Source of the DNA: Rhodohalobacter sp. SW132 | GTDB taxonomy: Bacteria > Bacteroidota > Rhodothermia > Balneolales > Balneolaceae | Direction: 5' to 3' | Length of the DNA stretch: 64,000 nt | Assembly: GCF_003390325.1 (NCBI RefSeq) | Contig: NZ_QUOK01000006.1 | Location: 62,001-126,000, forward strand | In this document: positions 11,594 to 21,250 of the stretch, in pieces | Numbering within the stretch: position 1 is the stretch's first letter | Layout: each line of letters opens with the position of its first letter | The notes under the pieces: generated by a model | The model's database searches: none | What the model was told of the DNA's origin: nothing | What the model saw: only the letters and a program-made list of their open reading frames with translations | Program-made: the position numbers and the translations under genes

Positions 11594-12577
11594 CTAATTT
11601 TTCCGGATATCAGCAAGTTCTTTCAGCAGTTTCTTCTCTCTGGAAGATAGATTTTTTGGAAGTTTTACGTTACATCGGACGTAGTAATTTCCTTTTTTTC
11701 CGCCATTGTTCATAGCTGGAAGTCCTCGTCCGCTGAATTTAAAGAGTTTTCCATTTTCCGTCTCTTCAGGGATATTCAGTTTCAGTTTGCCATTTAGAGT
11801 AGGTACAATAATCTCACCGCCCAGTAGTGCTGTATAGAGGTCTATATCCACATCCTGATAAACATCCTTTCCTTTTCTCTCGATGTTTTCCGGAATATCT
11901 ACGTTTATTTTCAGATAGAGATCACCCGTGGAAACCCCAAAATCTGATTTGCTTCCTCTGCCTTTCAGCTTCAGTTTTTTTCCATCTTCAATTCCGCCGG
12001 GAATTTTAATTTTCACCTTATCACCATTGATTCTAAATGTTTTCGTGGTATCTGTGAAAAGATCTTTTAAAGGCAGAGTTACATTGGCCGCCGTATCACC
12101 ACCCGACCTGGATGGTGAACGTTTTTTTGTTGAGCGTGAAGTTTGCTGCTGCTGAAATCCGCCTCCACCAAAAAGAGTTTCAAAAAAGCTCGAAAACGGG
12201 CTTCCGGATGATGCACCTCCCCTGCCTGCCGACTGATCTCCAAATATATCTCCGTAATCTACATTTACTCGCTGACGGGTACCCTGCTGGCGTGCATATT
12301 CGTTCCAGTCGAAACCACCGCCGCCTCTGCTTCCCCCCTGCTGATATTGTTTCCAGTCGCTGCCCGCACGATCATATAGCTTTCGTTTTTCAGGATCTTT
12401 CAGAACTTCGTACGCTTCACCCACTTCCTTAAACTTTGTTTCAGCAGTGGAGTCGTCCGGATTTTTGTCGGGGTGATATTTAGCCGCCTTTTTTCGATAT
12501 GCCTTTTTTATCTCCTGCTGAGTAGCAGATTTATCAACACCTAAAATTTTGTAGTAATCTTTATAATCCATATCCAT
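11594..12577 (-). CDS. CbpA-like J-domain co-chaperone (DnaJ without zinc finger)
   Basis: 327 residues. N-terminal J domain (about 1-70, [20 protein letters not shown] and the HPD motif in [10 protein letters not shown]) stimulates DnaK ATPase. A Gly/Phe-rich linker (about 75-150) contains [16 protein letters not shown] and [10 protein letters not shown]. Two C-terminal beta-sandwich substrate-binding domains follow (about 165-320, [20 protein letters not shown] and [20 protein letters not shown]). No CXXCXGXG repeats are present, so this is class B/CbpA, not DnaJ proper. It is near clpB, htrA and hsp20 but transcribed separately. Confidence 0.93.
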   Translation of the reverse strand: MDMDYKDYYKILGVDKSATQQEIKKAYRKKAAKYHPDKNPDDSTAETKFKEVGEAYEVLKDPEKRKLYDRAGSDWKQYQQGGSRGGGGFDWNEYARQQGTRQRVNVDYGDIFGDQSAGRGGASSGSPFSSFFETLFGGGGFQQQQTSRSTKKRSPSRSGGDTAANVTLPLKDLFTDTTKTFRINGDKVKIKIPGGIEDGKKLKLKGRGSKSDFGVSTGDLYLKINVDIPENIERKGKDVYQDVDIDLYTALLGGEIIVPTLNGKLKLNIPEETENGKLFKFSGRGLPAMNNGGKKGNYYVRCNVKLPKNLSSREKKLLKELADIRKN

Positions 12578-12644
12578 TCAATCTGGCTTTTACAAATATT
12601 AGAAGCAAAAGTAATGCCAGATCATAATCGGGAGAATTATTGAC

Positions 12645-12680
12645 AAAAAAAAAGCTGCCATCCAGCGGGATGGCAGCTTT
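12645..12680 (-). terminator. Strong rho-independent terminator of the htrA gene
   Basis: A 13-bp perfect stem AAAGCTGCCATCC / GGATGGCAGCTTT with a 4-nt loop and a U-run on the minus transcript, 25 bp past the protease stop. Confidence 0.93.
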
Positions 12681-12704
12681 TAACCTCAACCAAAACAATT
12701 ACTA

Positions 12705-14192
12705 TTATAACTCAAATGCGATAAACATATTGTTTCCCTGCCTGATAATTCTCAGCAGAAGCGCATCATTTTCAGACTGAGCATAATCGCTCATAATACT
12801 GTAGAACTCATTTTCATTTTCCACAGTCTGGCTACCCACCTGGGTGATCACATCACCTTCGCGTAATCCTTGTCGGTATGCTGAACTTCGCTGACTGATA
12901 CCAGATACGATAACCCCATTCACTTCGGGCTGAAGTCTGAGCTGCTGCCGGAGGTTGTCGGTCAGGTCATCTACCTCAAAACCAAGCCGCTCAACCAAAT
13001 CTTCTTTCTCATCTGGTTCTACAGCCGCAACATCATCTGCATCCCGTTCACCAAGTTCTACCGTAATAGTCATATTTTCGCCATCCCGGAAAATTTCAAG
13101 TTCAACTTCGGTTCCAGGTACAGAATTGGCAATCGCTACACGGAAGTCATGATAATCCCTGATTCGTTCGCCATTAAGGTTTACAAGCACATCCCCTGAG
13201 CGAATTCCCGCTTTATCAGCAGGGCCGCCGGATGTGATATCTCCCACAATAAATCCGCGCGGAGAACTCATGCCAAGAGCACGGGCCATTGTACGATCCA
13301 CTTCGCCACCCATATTTAATCCAAGGAATCCTCGTGCTACACGCCCATCTTCGATAAGTGCTTCCATCACGTTTTTCACCATATTTACGGGAATAGCAAA
13401 CCCGATTCCCTGGCTGCCTCCGCTCCGGCTGGCGATGGCGGTATTAATTCCAATCAATTCACCATCCAGATTAATCAATGCACCCCCTGAGTTCCCCGGG
13501 TTGATGGCGGCATCGGTCTGAATATAGTTCTCAAACTGGTTGAGACCCAGGAATGACCGTCCGCTGGCGCTTACAATTCCTTGTGAAACCGTATGTGCAA
13601 ACCGCTCCTGAAGCGGACTTCCGATCGCAAGGACCATCTCACCAACTCGGATATTGTCGCTGTTGCCCAAAGGTACAGCGGGAAGATCCGGAACATCCAC
13701 TTTCAGAACTGCCACATCACTTCCGGGATCGGTACCCACAATTTCTGCCTGATGCTCATCCCCATTAAATAGGCGAATGTTGATTTCTTCGGCGTTCTCA
13801 ATTACATGATTGTTGGTTACAATATAACCAGAACCTGAATCAACAATCACACCTGACCCAAGGCCGCTAACTTGTCGTTCCCTTTCACGATTTTGACGCG
13901 GATCCTGGAAAAAGAAATCAAACGGACTACGAACCTGCTCGCGAACTGTTCGCTGCGTGGTGATGGTCACCACGGTAGGATTGGTTCTGTCCGCTATATT
14001 TACAATAGCGTTGTTAAAATCTGCAAGTGTTCGGATGGGAATATCTTCTGCTTTTTCAGAAGCAGTGGTATTAAAATTCGGCATATTAAATACCGAGGCG
14101 CCGGTGGAATCGCCGTCTATCGCGTAATTCATACCTAAAAACAGTACCAAAATTACTACTGCGGCGGCGATACTCTTCGTCATGCGGTCCAT
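12705..14192 (-). CDS. Periplasmic HtrA/DegP-family serine protease with two PDZ domains
   Basis: 495 residues. An N-terminal signal or anchor helix (SIAAAVVILVLFLGMNYAI) directs it to the envelope. The trypsin-like domain (about 60-285) has the triad His129 (NNHVIE), Asp159 (GSDVAVLK) and Ser235 (NPGNSGGAL). PDZ1 covers about 290-385 (GFLGLNMGGEV; GIRSGDVLVNLNGERI) and PDZ2 about 410-490 (GLREGDVITQVGSQTV). It degrades or refolds damaged envelope proteins. It has its own terminator and no visible stress operator. DegP versus DegQ cannot be decided from sequence alone. Confidence 0.96.
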   Translation of the reverse strand: MDRMTKSIAAAVVILVLFLGMNYAIDGDSTGASVFNMPNFNTTASEKAEDIPIRTLADFNNAIVNIADRTNPTVVTITTQRTVREQVRSPFDFFFQDPRQNRERERQVSGLGSGVIVDSGSGYIVTNNHVIENAEEINIRLFNGDEHQAEIVGTDPGSDVAVLKVDVPDLPAVPLGNSDNIRVGEMVLAIGSPLQERFAHTVSQGIVSASGRSFLGLNQFENYIQTDAAINPGNSGGALINLDGELIGINTAIASRSGGSQGIGFAIPVNMVKNVMEALIEDGRVARGFLGLNMGGEVDRTMARALGMSSPRGFIVGDITSGGPADKAGIRSGDVLVNLNGERIRDYHDFRVAIANSVPGTEVELEIFRDGENMTITVELGERDADDVAAVEPDEKEDLVERLGFEVDDLTDNLRQQLRLQPEVNGVIVSGISQRSSAYRQGLREGDVITQVGSQTVENENEFYSIMSDYAQSENDALLLRIIRQGNNMFIAFEL

Positions 14193-14516
14193 ACGTATTT
14201 CTATCTGTTGATTAAGATTGAGGTTTATTGATAACCGTTTTGATCAATTTCATGTGGCTACTTCCTTCAACGACATGCAAGCATTCAGGACGGGAAATAG
14301 TACAATCAATCACATTCGATCATACAATGCTTGGTGACTGAATTTATTGTTGTACCCGTCGCAAATTCAGGTCTTTACTCCGGAATTCTGAATATTTTTT
14401 ATGACATTACAGATCCGGACGTCCATTCCAAACGATCATCAGATGTAAAAAAATAGGCCGAGGCCATAGATCAATACGGCCCCGGCAACTAACTAACCTG
14501 CTCTCGTGAGAGAACA
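14193..14516. other. Intergenic between htrA and hsp20
   Basis: Holds the hsp20 terminator on its right side and presumably the htrA promoter on its left. No gene or other structure recognised. Confidence 0.4.
14452..14486 (-). terminator. Rho-independent terminator of hsp20
   Basis: On minus: GCCGGGGCCGTA-TTGATC-TATGGCCTCGGC, 12 pairs including two G-U, then TATTTTTTT. It lies 30 bp after the Hsp20 stop. Confidence 0.85.
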
Positions 14517-14945
14517 CTATTGAATCGCTATCTGTTTTTTAAGCTTTTCTTCACGTTTACCGAGCTGAATATTCAGAACACCATCGGCATATGTTGCTTC
14601 GATGTTTTCAGAGTCAACGTGATCTGGCAGCTGAAACGTACGGCTGAATGATCCATAACGGGTTTCAACCCTGTGAAACCTGCGTTCTTTTTCTTCCGTT
14701 TCATGCTTGCGCTCACCGCTAACGGTTAACACATTGTTTTCAATATCAACGTTGATATCATCCTTTTTCATGCCCGGAACTTCCACTTCTATATTGAAGT
14801 TATTTTCCGTTTCTGAAATATTGATGCTGGGTGAAAATGTTGATGTGCGATCTGCAACCGCTTCATTAAAAAATTCATCCATTATATCTGAAAAATGTTT
14901 TCCGGCTACATTTCTTCCGGGTCTGCTATATTTAATAAGAGTCAT
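14517..14945 (-). CDS. Small heat-shock protein, Hsp20/alpha-crystallin family
   Basis: 142 residues. A short N-terminal arm (DIMDEFFNEAVADR) leads into the alpha-crystallin domain (about 38-130: INISETENNFNIEVEVPGMK; DIENNVLTVSGERKHETEEK; SFSRTFQLPDHVDSENIEAT; YADGVLNIQLGKRE). It ends in IAI, the I-X-I tail that docks oligomers. It holds unfolding proteins for later rescue by DnaK/ClpB; clpB and a J-protein are neighbours. Monocistronic. Confidence 0.95.
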   Translation of the reverse strand: MTLIKYSRPGRNVAGKHFSDIMDEFFNEAVADRTSTFSPSINISETENNFNIEVEVPGMKKDDINVDIENNVLTVSGERKHETEEKERRFHRVETRYGSFSRTFQLPDHVDSENIEATYADGVLNIQLGKREEKLKKQIAIQ

Positions 14946-15417
14946 GATTAAGCCTCCATTTGTGTTAATTGGTTCTGTTATTATAGCTGCAAGCGATATG
15001 CCAACTGAAATAATTGGCAGAACCCTGCCAGAATGATCAACATTTCAATGAAGGAGTTTCAGGTTGGATAACGTATGAATCACCTTGTCATTATATTTTC
15101 GACGAACTGACGGACAGAAACTGAAAAAATGACAAGTAACCCAATTTCTACGGGTAGACAGCATTCAATTCACATCTCTTTTTTCTGAGTTATTTTTCTG
15201 TTTTTAATTTATTATTATCAGAGTCATGCTTTTTTAATCACAAATTTTTAATAAAAAGCATCTGCAAATCCATAAAAGATTTATTCCATTTTGCTTTACC
15301 AATTTAAAATCCTCTCAAATGGCTAATACGATCTACCACAAATATGTCCCAACATACTTTATCAAGGTTCAGATTATGAATTAAGAGAGAGTCACCTATA
15401 AATTTAAATATCCTGCC
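14946..15417. other. Divergent intergenic region, no supported gene
   Basis: 472 bp of AT-rich DNA between hsp20 (minus) and the ThuA-like gene (plus). It should contain two promoters. No hairpin, operator or RNA gene stands out. Confidence 0.4.
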
Positions 15418-16407
15418 ATGATCCAGGTTTTCAATTATAAATTTATTATTCACCTATTTTTAGGGATACTTGCTATTATCTCTGCTATTGAACTTTTGAA
15501 TAAGGGTTTACCATATAATCCTAATAATTCTATCAAAGCAGAAGACAAGCATGTATTATTTATTGCAGGCGCTCCCTCACACGGGTTCGGCAATCATGAG
15601 CATTATGGAGGTTCTCAGCTTTTGGCATCAACCATTGAAGAGGCTGATGTGGGTGTAAAAACAACAGTTATTAACGGATGGCCTGCTGATGCTTCAATTT
15701 TTGATGATGTTCATTCTGTTGTTATCTATTCAAACGGTGGCCCGGGTCATCCCATTATGGATCATCTTGAAAGTTTTAATGAAGTCATGGAACGCGGAGT
15801 AGGATTTGTTACCCTTCATTATGCCGTTGAAGTTCCTAAAGGAGAAGCAGGAAATAAATTTATAGAGTGGCAGGGTGGTTATTTTGAAACGGATTGGTCA
15901 GTAAATCCTTTTTGGACAGCAGATTTCAACGAATTTTCAACGCATCCAATACAACGCGGTGTTAAAAGTTTTTCCATTCGCGATGAGTGGTATTATCACA
16001 TGAGGTTTGCCGATCAGATGGAAGGTGTTACTCCGGTTCTTACCGACCTCCCCCCTGCCGAATCACTCGAACGGGATGATGGACCACATTCTAATAATCC
16101 TCATGTGCGTGAATCTGTTCTTCAAAATGAAGAAGAACAACATGTAGCCTGGGCTTTTGAAAGAACCAATGGGGGCAGATCATTCGGCTTTACCGGCGGC
16201 CATTATCACTGGAACTGGGGACATGATCAGTTTCGAAGAATAGTAGCAAATGCAATTGTATGGAGTGCTGGAGCTGATGTCCCCCAGGATGGCTTACAAT
16301 TCGCTCCCATCACCGCTCTTGAACTGGCTGAGTTAACTGACGATCCTATTCCAGATGACTGGGACCATCAGGACATACAGGATATGCTTGATAAAGCCAA
16401 TAATTAA
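15418..16407 (+). CDS. ThuA-like domain protein, membrane-anchored or exported
   Basis: 329 residues. A hydrophobic N-terminus (FIIHLFLGILAIISAIELL) is followed by a class I glutamine-amidotransferase-like fold of the ThuA family (VLFIAGAPSHGFGNHEHYGG; VVIYSNGGPGHPIMDHL; GVGFVTLHYAVEVPKGEAG; FTGGHYHWNWGHDQFRRIVA). Family members occur in sugar-catabolic loci of Bacteroidota, but biochemical function is poorly known. The next gene, 35 bp downstream, is an exported sugar isomerase/epimerase-like protein, so the two likely act on the same periplasmic sugar substrate. Confidence 0.88.
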   Translation: MIQVFNYKFIIHLFLGILAIISAIELLNKGLPYNPNNSIKAEDKHVLFIAGAPSHGFGNHEHYGGSQLLASTIEEADVGVKTTVINGWPADASIFDDVHSVVIYSNGGPGHPIMDHLESFNEVMERGVGFVTLHYAVEVPKGEAGNKFIEWQGGYFETDWSVNPFWTADFNEFSTHPIQRGVKSFSIRDEWYYHMRFADQMEGVTPVLTDLPPAESLERDDGPHSNNPHVRESVLQNEEEQHVAWAFERTNGGRSFGFTGGHYHWNWGHDQFRRIVANAIVWSAGADVPQDGLQFAPITALELAELTDDPIPDDWDHQDIQDMLDKANN

Positions 16408-16442
16408 CCTTTATTAAACCACATTAAACCAAAACAGATTTT

Positions 16443-17411
16443 ATGTCAAATTCCAAGAAACTCATCACACGTCGTGATATGCTAAAAAATACAGCTGCAC
16501 TATCAGCAACGTTTGCTGCGGGCTTATCAATTCCCGGGAACGTGTTTGCATCTGAAAAGAAGAAAAGCAGGAAAAAAGCGGTTGAAAACGGTCGCATCAA
16601 ACAGATTCTCGTTTCATGGCCGTACATGAATTTTGGGGAGCACTGGAGTCTTGATCAGCTTTGCCAGGCTGCCGTTGAGCTGGGCTGTGAAGGAATTGAA
16701 CTCGTGGGACCGGATGAGTGGCCAACCATGAAAGAGTATGGATTGCAGTGCGGAATGTCTGTGAATGGAATGCCGGACCCTCCTTTTGAAAAAGGATTGA
16801 ATAATCCCAGGTATCGCGACGAGGTTTTAGAGAAGACTAAACGCAGGATTGAGGAATGTGGCGAAGCAGGCGTCCCAAATGTTATTGCATTTACCGGATT
16901 TGAGTATCGTGATCTCGATAACCCCGATGCCGGAACCATTCCGTCGGATGAAGGCGCTCAATATACCGTTGACGGGCTGAAAGAGCTTGCCCGGTACGGC
17001 GAACGTCACGATGTTACCATCTGTGTGGAACATCTGAACTCACGGGTTGAAGATGATGACAACCGCGGGCATCCCGGCTACCAGGGCGATGACATCGATT
17101 ACTGTGCAGATATCATTCGTGAAGTGGGCTCATCTCACGTGAAGCTGCTCTTTGATATCTATCACGTACAGATTATGAATGGTGATATTATCGCCCGAAT
17201 ACATGAGTATGGCACCGACCTTATTGGCCATGTGCACACCGCCGGAGTTCCAAACCGTGCTGAACTGGATGATTCCCAGGAGCTGTTCTATCCTCCAATC
17301 ATGCAGGCGCTTCTTGATATCGGGTATGAAGGATATGTGGGACAGGAATTTATCCCCACCCGCGATCCTATGGAAGGGCTCAGAGAAGCGATTGCCCTTT
17401 GTGATGTGTAA
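16443..17411 (+). CDS. Tat-exported sugar phosphate isomerase/epimerase-like TIM-barrel protein
   Basis: 322 residues. A twin-arginine signal (TRRDMLKNTAALSATFAAGL, Arg10-Arg11) is followed by an AP endonuclease 2/xylose-isomerase-like barrel resembling hydroxypyruvate isomerases. Metal and substrate signatures: CEGIELVGPDEWP, ICVEHLN (Glu ligand), LLFDIYHVQIMNGD (Asp/His), GHVHTAGVPNR (His) and GYVGQEFIPTRD (Glu). Tat export implies folding, often with metal, before translocation. Translated downstream of the ThuA-like gene, probably one operon, ending at the hairpin near 17.48 kb. Substrate unknown. Confidence 0.9.
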   Translation: MSNSKKLITRRDMLKNTAALSATFAAGLSIPGNVFASEKKKSRKKAVENGRIKQILVSWPYMNFGEHWSLDQLCQAAVELGCEGIELVGPDEWPTMKEYGLQCGMSVNGMPDPPFEKGLNNPRYRDEVLEKTKRRIEECGEAGVPNVIAFTGFEYRDLDNPDAGTIPSDEGAQYTVDGLKELARYGERHDVTICVEHLNSRVEDDDNRGHPGYQGDDIDYCADIIREVGSSHVKLLFDIYHVQIMNGDIIARIHEYGTDLIGHVHTAGVPNRAELDDSQELFYPPIMQALLDIGYEGYVGQEFIPTRDPMEGLREAIALCDV

Positions 17412-17470
17412 TCTGCTTTTTTGAAAGCAGCATTCAGGAAAGCACTCTTGTAATTGACTGAATAATGAGT

Positions 17471-17500
17471 AAACAGCACGTCGTTTCCGGCGTGCTGTTT
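17471..17500. terminator. Bidirectional terminator between convergent genes
   Basis: AAACAGCACG / CGTGCTGTTT, a 10-bp perfect stem with a 10-nt loop, lying between the convergent isomerase (plus) and DAHP synthase (minus) genes. Confidence 0.85.
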
Positions 17501-17519
17501 TCATTTATGAGTGATATTT

Positions 17520-18947
17520 TTATTTACCGTAGCTCTTATTCCACTCTTTCGCTACGAGAAACGCCATTTCAAGACTCTGCTCGTAGTTCAGGCGGGGATC
17601 GCAGTATGTTTCGTAATTGAGATCCAGGCTATCTTCATTCAGGCCGTTGGCTCCGCCAACACATTCGGTGACGTTGTCGCCGGTAAGTTCCAGATGAACG
17701 CCGCCAAGGTAACTTCCTTCCGCCCTGTGTACAGCAAATGTCGTGCGAATCTCCTGCAGAATATCATCAAAACTTCGGGTTTTAATGCTGTTCCCCGTTG
17801 AGAAGGTGTTTCCGTGCATCGGGTCGCAGCTCCAGACAACAGGATGTCCTTCTTTTTTAATCGCCTTGATAAAGTCCGGCATAATTTTCTCAACATCATC
17901 CACGCCCATCCGCGTAATCAATACAATTTTACCTGCCTCGTGTGTTGGGTTGACGGTCTCAATCAGTTTCAGGGTTTCATCCAGATCAAACGGCGGCCCA
18001 ACTTTAATTCCAATAGGATTTTCGATTCCTTTCAGGTACTCCACGTGTGCACCATCCAGCTGCTTGGTCCGGTTACCGAGCCATACCATATGTCCGCTCA
18101 GATTGAACCAGCCGCTTTTTCGCGGTACCTGACGGGTTTGTGCGGAATCATAATAAAGATTTAAAGCCTCGTGCGAGGTATACAGATCGATCTTGTGGAG
18201 TGTGGTGAATACGTTCGGTGTGATCGTCTCCATGAAATGAATCGCCTTGTGGATGGAATTCACCATCGCTTCGTAATCCTTATAATACTCGTTGTTTTTC
18301 ATGAAATCGAGCTCCCACTGTTCGGGATGCTGGAGATCGGCAAAGCCTTCATCGGTCAGCGCACGCAAAAAGTTAAGTGTCAGTGCAGATTTATTGTACG
18401 CCTGAATCATGCGTGACGGATCCGGTTTTCGCGCTTCGGCATTTGGCTCGAAGCTGTTAATCAGGTCACCGCGGTAATTGAGCATTTCCACACCGTCAAT
18501 CACTTCAAAATCTTTAGATCGCGGTTTGGCAAACTGACCCGCTATCCGGCCGATTCGAACGACAGGCGTGCCCATTTCATGCACAAGAATGAAACTCATC
18601 TGGAGCAGTACTTTCAGCAGGTTTACTATTTTGGGGGATTTACATGCATCAAACGTTTCAGCACAATCTCCGCCCTGAAGTAAAAATCCTTTCCCGTTCG
18701 ATACATCAGCAAGCTTCTCTTTAAGTGCTTCAATTTCCCACGATGTAATGAGCGGGGGCAAATCCTGCAGTTCGCGATACCTGCTTTGAAGTTCTTCCGT
18801 ATTAGGATACGTAGGTAACTGCTTAATAGGCTTGTCGTTCCACGATAGCGGGTGCCAGTCAAGCCCCGATGTAGAACGTGCAGATGAGATGGGATTTGCC
18901 GTTTTCTGTTTCGTACTCATAGATATGTTGTGGTTCATTGTTATCAA
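17520..18947 (-). CDS. 3-deoxy-7-phosphoheptulonate (DAHP) synthase, class II
   Basis: 475 residues of the plant/actinobacterial-like class II family, which joins phosphoenolpyruvate and erythrose-4-phosphate in the first step of the shikimate pathway. Motifs: PPLITSWEIEALKEKLADVS, LLQGGDCAETFDACK (metal Cys), VRIGRIAGQFAKPRS, IGIKVGPPFDLDETLKLIE, VWSCDPMHGNTF (His/Asp region) and GGVHLELTGDNVTEC (Glu). Full length for the family. The ATG at 18947 is in MITMNHNISMSTKQ; later in-frame ATGs nearby are possible starts. Monocistronic. Confidence 0.96.
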   Translation of the reverse strand: MITMNHNISMSTKQKTANPISSARSTSGLDWHPLSWNDKPIKQLPTYPNTEELQSRYRELQDLPPLITSWEIEALKEKLADVSNGKGFLLQGGDCAETFDACKSPKIVNLLKVLLQMSFILVHEMGTPVVRIGRIAGQFAKPRSKDFEVIDGVEMLNYRGDLINSFEPNAEARKPDPSRMIQAYNKSALTLNFLRALTDEGFADLQHPEQWELDFMKNNEYYKDYEAMVNSIHKAIHFMETITPNVFTTLHKIDLYTSHEALNLYYDSAQTRQVPRKSGWFNLSGHMVWLGNRTKQLDGAHVEYLKGIENPIGIKVGPPFDLDETLKLIETVNPTHEAGKIVLITRMGVDDVEKIMPDFIKAIKKEGHPVVWSCDPMHGNTFSTGNSIKTRSFDDILQEIRTTFAVHRAEGSYLGGVHLELTGDNVTECVGGANGLNEDSLDLNYETYCDPRLNYEQSLEMAFLVAKEWNKSYGK

Positions 18948-19031
18948 AAATAGCCTTTAATATAACAATTTCGCGGGGAAAGAAGTGCCGGTTCCTATAA
19001 TTTTCTCACGCATTAGTGTCATGCCAATTTT

Positions 19032-19098
19032 AAACCTGTCAGGTTTGGGGAATAAAATCCTTTTTATGAATTTAAAACCCAATAAACCTGACAGGTTT
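19032..19098. repeat. Inverted repeat pair AAACCTGTCAGGTTT / AAACCTGACAGGTTT
   Basis: Two 15-bp near-palindromic arms (19032-19046 and 19084-19098) are exact reverse complements, separated by 37 bp. It lies upstream of the DAHP synthase gene and about 140 bp beyond the stop of the amidohydrolase gene. It could be a small mobile palindrome, a terminator-like hairpin or an operator. Confidence 0.6.
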
Positions 19099-19235
19099 TA
19101 TCCGACACTTTATCGATAACACGACATTGGTCTGTACGGCCAAAAAATGCCTAAAATTCTTTATTTTAAGTCGTCTTGTACAGAAAACAGCTCATCAACT
19201 GCTTTTGGAACCGGCTCCTAAAACCGCGTCTCTTT

Positions 19236-20636
19236 TTAATTGTTTGCGATTTGATTTAGCCGTTCCTGAATTTTTTCTTCAGGCCACCACTCTCCCCTAA
19301 CCATCACGCCGGCTCTGTCACTTACGTTAGCGATGTCTTGCAGCGGATTTTGATTTAGCAGGATCAGATCTGCCCTTCTGTTTTCTTCAACTGTACCGAA
19401 CTCATCAGGTGTATCATAATAGATAGCCGGATTTTTTGTCCCTGTAACCAGAACTTCATAGGGTGAAAGACCGGTTGCCACCATCATTTCTAACTCGTGG
19501 TGAATAGAAAATCCGGGCACATTAAAGAATTGTGGTGCATCAGACCCAAGTGCTATAGGAGCACCACTATCGTGAAGTTCTTTTGTAAGTATTTGACGAA
19601 TTTCAACAAGGCGATTTGCTGCTTCAGGTTGAAAATCATCTCTGGCCTGAAAGTCACGCTTCGAATTCACCCAGCCATCTACCACATCAGCCGGCATATA
19701 CTTCATTTCCGGCCACTCAGCCATCTCCTCAGCAGGTACTTCAGATGCAAGATGTTCTACAAGGCTTAAGGTGGGCACATTCCATGTTCCGGCCTCTATA
19801 GTGCGCTCTACAGCCTCAGAAATTCGACTCGCATCAGCAAGATGAACAACAGCACTGCCAAAAAACCCGGGATTACTTCCATCCCAGCCGGCATCATCCG
19901 GCACCAGAAATTCAACATACCTGTCGTAATGATCAATGGATTTCTGGCCGGCTTCTAATGCATTAACGAGTCCCACACCTTCCGGTATGTGCCCGGCAAA
20001 CGGCAGTCCAATTTCTTGAGAAGCCTCTGCAACAGCGAGATATGTATCCTGTGGCAGGCTTCCCATTTTCATGTGATCAAAACCCGCTTCCTTATATTCC
20101 CGAACAGCACGTTCGGCATCCTCCGGTCCCGAAACAGAGTTGGAACTTAACCAGGGTGTTGCGGCAAAAATTGTGGGCCCTGTTACCTCACCCTCTGCCA
20201 CCTTGTCTCTCAGCTCTATATGGTATGGGTTTCCTGCCATGTTACGTACAGTTGTTACACCATTGGAAATATAGAGAAATAGCACATCTTCAACATATTG
20301 GGGATTATCAGATCCGGGAATATGTCCATGCATCTCCGTTAGCCCGGGCATTAAATATTTATCACTCCCATCAATCTGTTCTGCATTTTCAGGGATTTCT
20401 ATGTCACCAGACGGTGCAACGGAAGAAATTCTGCCATCTCTGACAATAACGGTATGATTTTCGAGAATGCGTTCTTCATCCATTGGCACTACATTTACAT
20501 CCGTAAAAGCATATACGCCGAAGTTATTTATTTCTCCCGATTTATCCGCACTTAAACCGACCATAAAAAAAGATGAAAAAGCAACCAGACAAATAAGAGA
20601 GTAAAAGTAATTCCTGAATTTATTTTTTGTAATCAT
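19236..20636 (-). CDS. Exported metal-dependent amidohydrolase (imidazolonepropionase-like)
   Basis: 466 residues with a signal peptide (FYSLICLVAFSSFFMVGLSA). The composite domain starts with a beta-sandwich strand (YAFTDVNVVPMDEERILENH). The TIM barrel has metal ligands HxH at about 103/105 (TEMHGHIPG), further His in LPFAGHIPEG and KSIDHYDRY, and an Asp in ALGSDAPQFF. It belongs to the broad family of periplasmic Xaa-Pro dipeptidase/imidazolonepropionase-like hydrolases, so the substrate cannot be called. Genes for two small envelope proteins lie 120 bp upstream on the same strand. Confidence 0.9.
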   Translation of the reverse strand: MITKNKFRNYFYSLICLVAFSSFFMVGLSADKSGEINNFGVYAFTDVNVVPMDEERILENHTVIVRDGRISSVAPSGDIEIPENAEQIDGSDKYLMPGLTEMHGHIPGSDNPQYVEDVLFLYISNGVTTVRNMAGNPYHIELRDKVAEGEVTGPTIFAATPWLSSNSVSGPEDAERAVREYKEAGFDHMKMGSLPQDTYLAVAEASQEIGLPFAGHIPEGVGLVNALEAGQKSIDHYDRYVEFLVPDDAGWDGSNPGFFGSAVVHLADASRISEAVERTIEAGTWNVPTLSLVEHLASEVPAEEMAEWPEMKYMPADVVDGWVNSKRDFQARDDFQPEAANRLVEIRQILTKELHDSGAPIALGSDAPQFFNVPGFSIHHELEMMVATGLSPYEVLVTGTKNPAIYYDTPDEFGTVEENRRADLILLNQNPLQDIANVSDRAGVMVRGEWWPEEKIQERLNQIANN

Positions 20637-20752
20637 AGTACCCTTTTTTTGAGATTATGCAATTTTAATCATTATGCCGGATCTGCCTTAAATATTCCTT
20701 GTAGGCAAAATCAACTATTATCTGCTATCCATTTCTGTAATAATATTTTGTT

Positions 20753-21250
20753 TTAAGTATAAGCGATCAATCTGCCGCAGGCAATAACACTAAACCAGAG
20801 CAGTATTGATAATATGCCTGCAACCCTTGCTTTAACCGGAGGCATTCTATTGATGTTCCACTTACCCACAGTTCTAACCGTAAATGTGTGAAAAACATAT
20901 GCATTCAGGCCAGCAAGAAAAATAAGGGCAAGTTTTATTCTGAATGCCGGATTGAATGCAATACTAACTGCATTTACCATGAAAAGTATCAATCCACTCA
21001 GCAGTACAGCTAAAAAACTGATACGCGCCCACAGAATAAAATGTTTAATTGATTCTTTGACCGGTAATTTTCGGGCCATTCCCAGTAAACGAAGATCAAA
21101 AAGAAATGCAGCACCCACTAATACTGCAAAACCAATAATATGGATGATCTCCACAGCTGGATAAAGCCAAATGGACTGACGAAAGAATAGAGCTGCTTCA
21201 CTATTCTCAAGCCAATGCAAAAAACCTGAACTACTTTCCAGAAAAAACAC
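20753..21250 (-). CDS. Four-helix integral membrane protein, DUF6644-like
   Basis: 165 residues with about four transmembrane helices: about 25-50 (YPAVEIIHIIGFAVLVGAAF), 70-95 (ILWARISFLAVLLSGLILFM), 103-122 (KLALIFLAGLNAYVFH) and 143-163 (VAGILSILLWFSVIACGRL). His in EIIHIIGF and VFHTF could be haem or metal ligands, as in related membrane proteins. The start is GTG at 21250, sharing one base with the TAG stop of the gene upstream (TAGTG), so translation is coupled. Function unknown; probably partner of the DUF6152-like protein. Confidence 0.8.
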   Translation of the reverse strand: MFFLESSSGFLHWLENSEAALFFRQSIWLYPAVEIIHIIGFAVLVGAAFLFDLRLLGMARKLPVKESIKHFILWARISFLAVLLSGLILFMVNAVSIAFNPAFRIKLALIFLAGLNAYVFHTFTVRTVGKWNINRMPPVKARVAGILSILLWFSVIACGRLIAYT

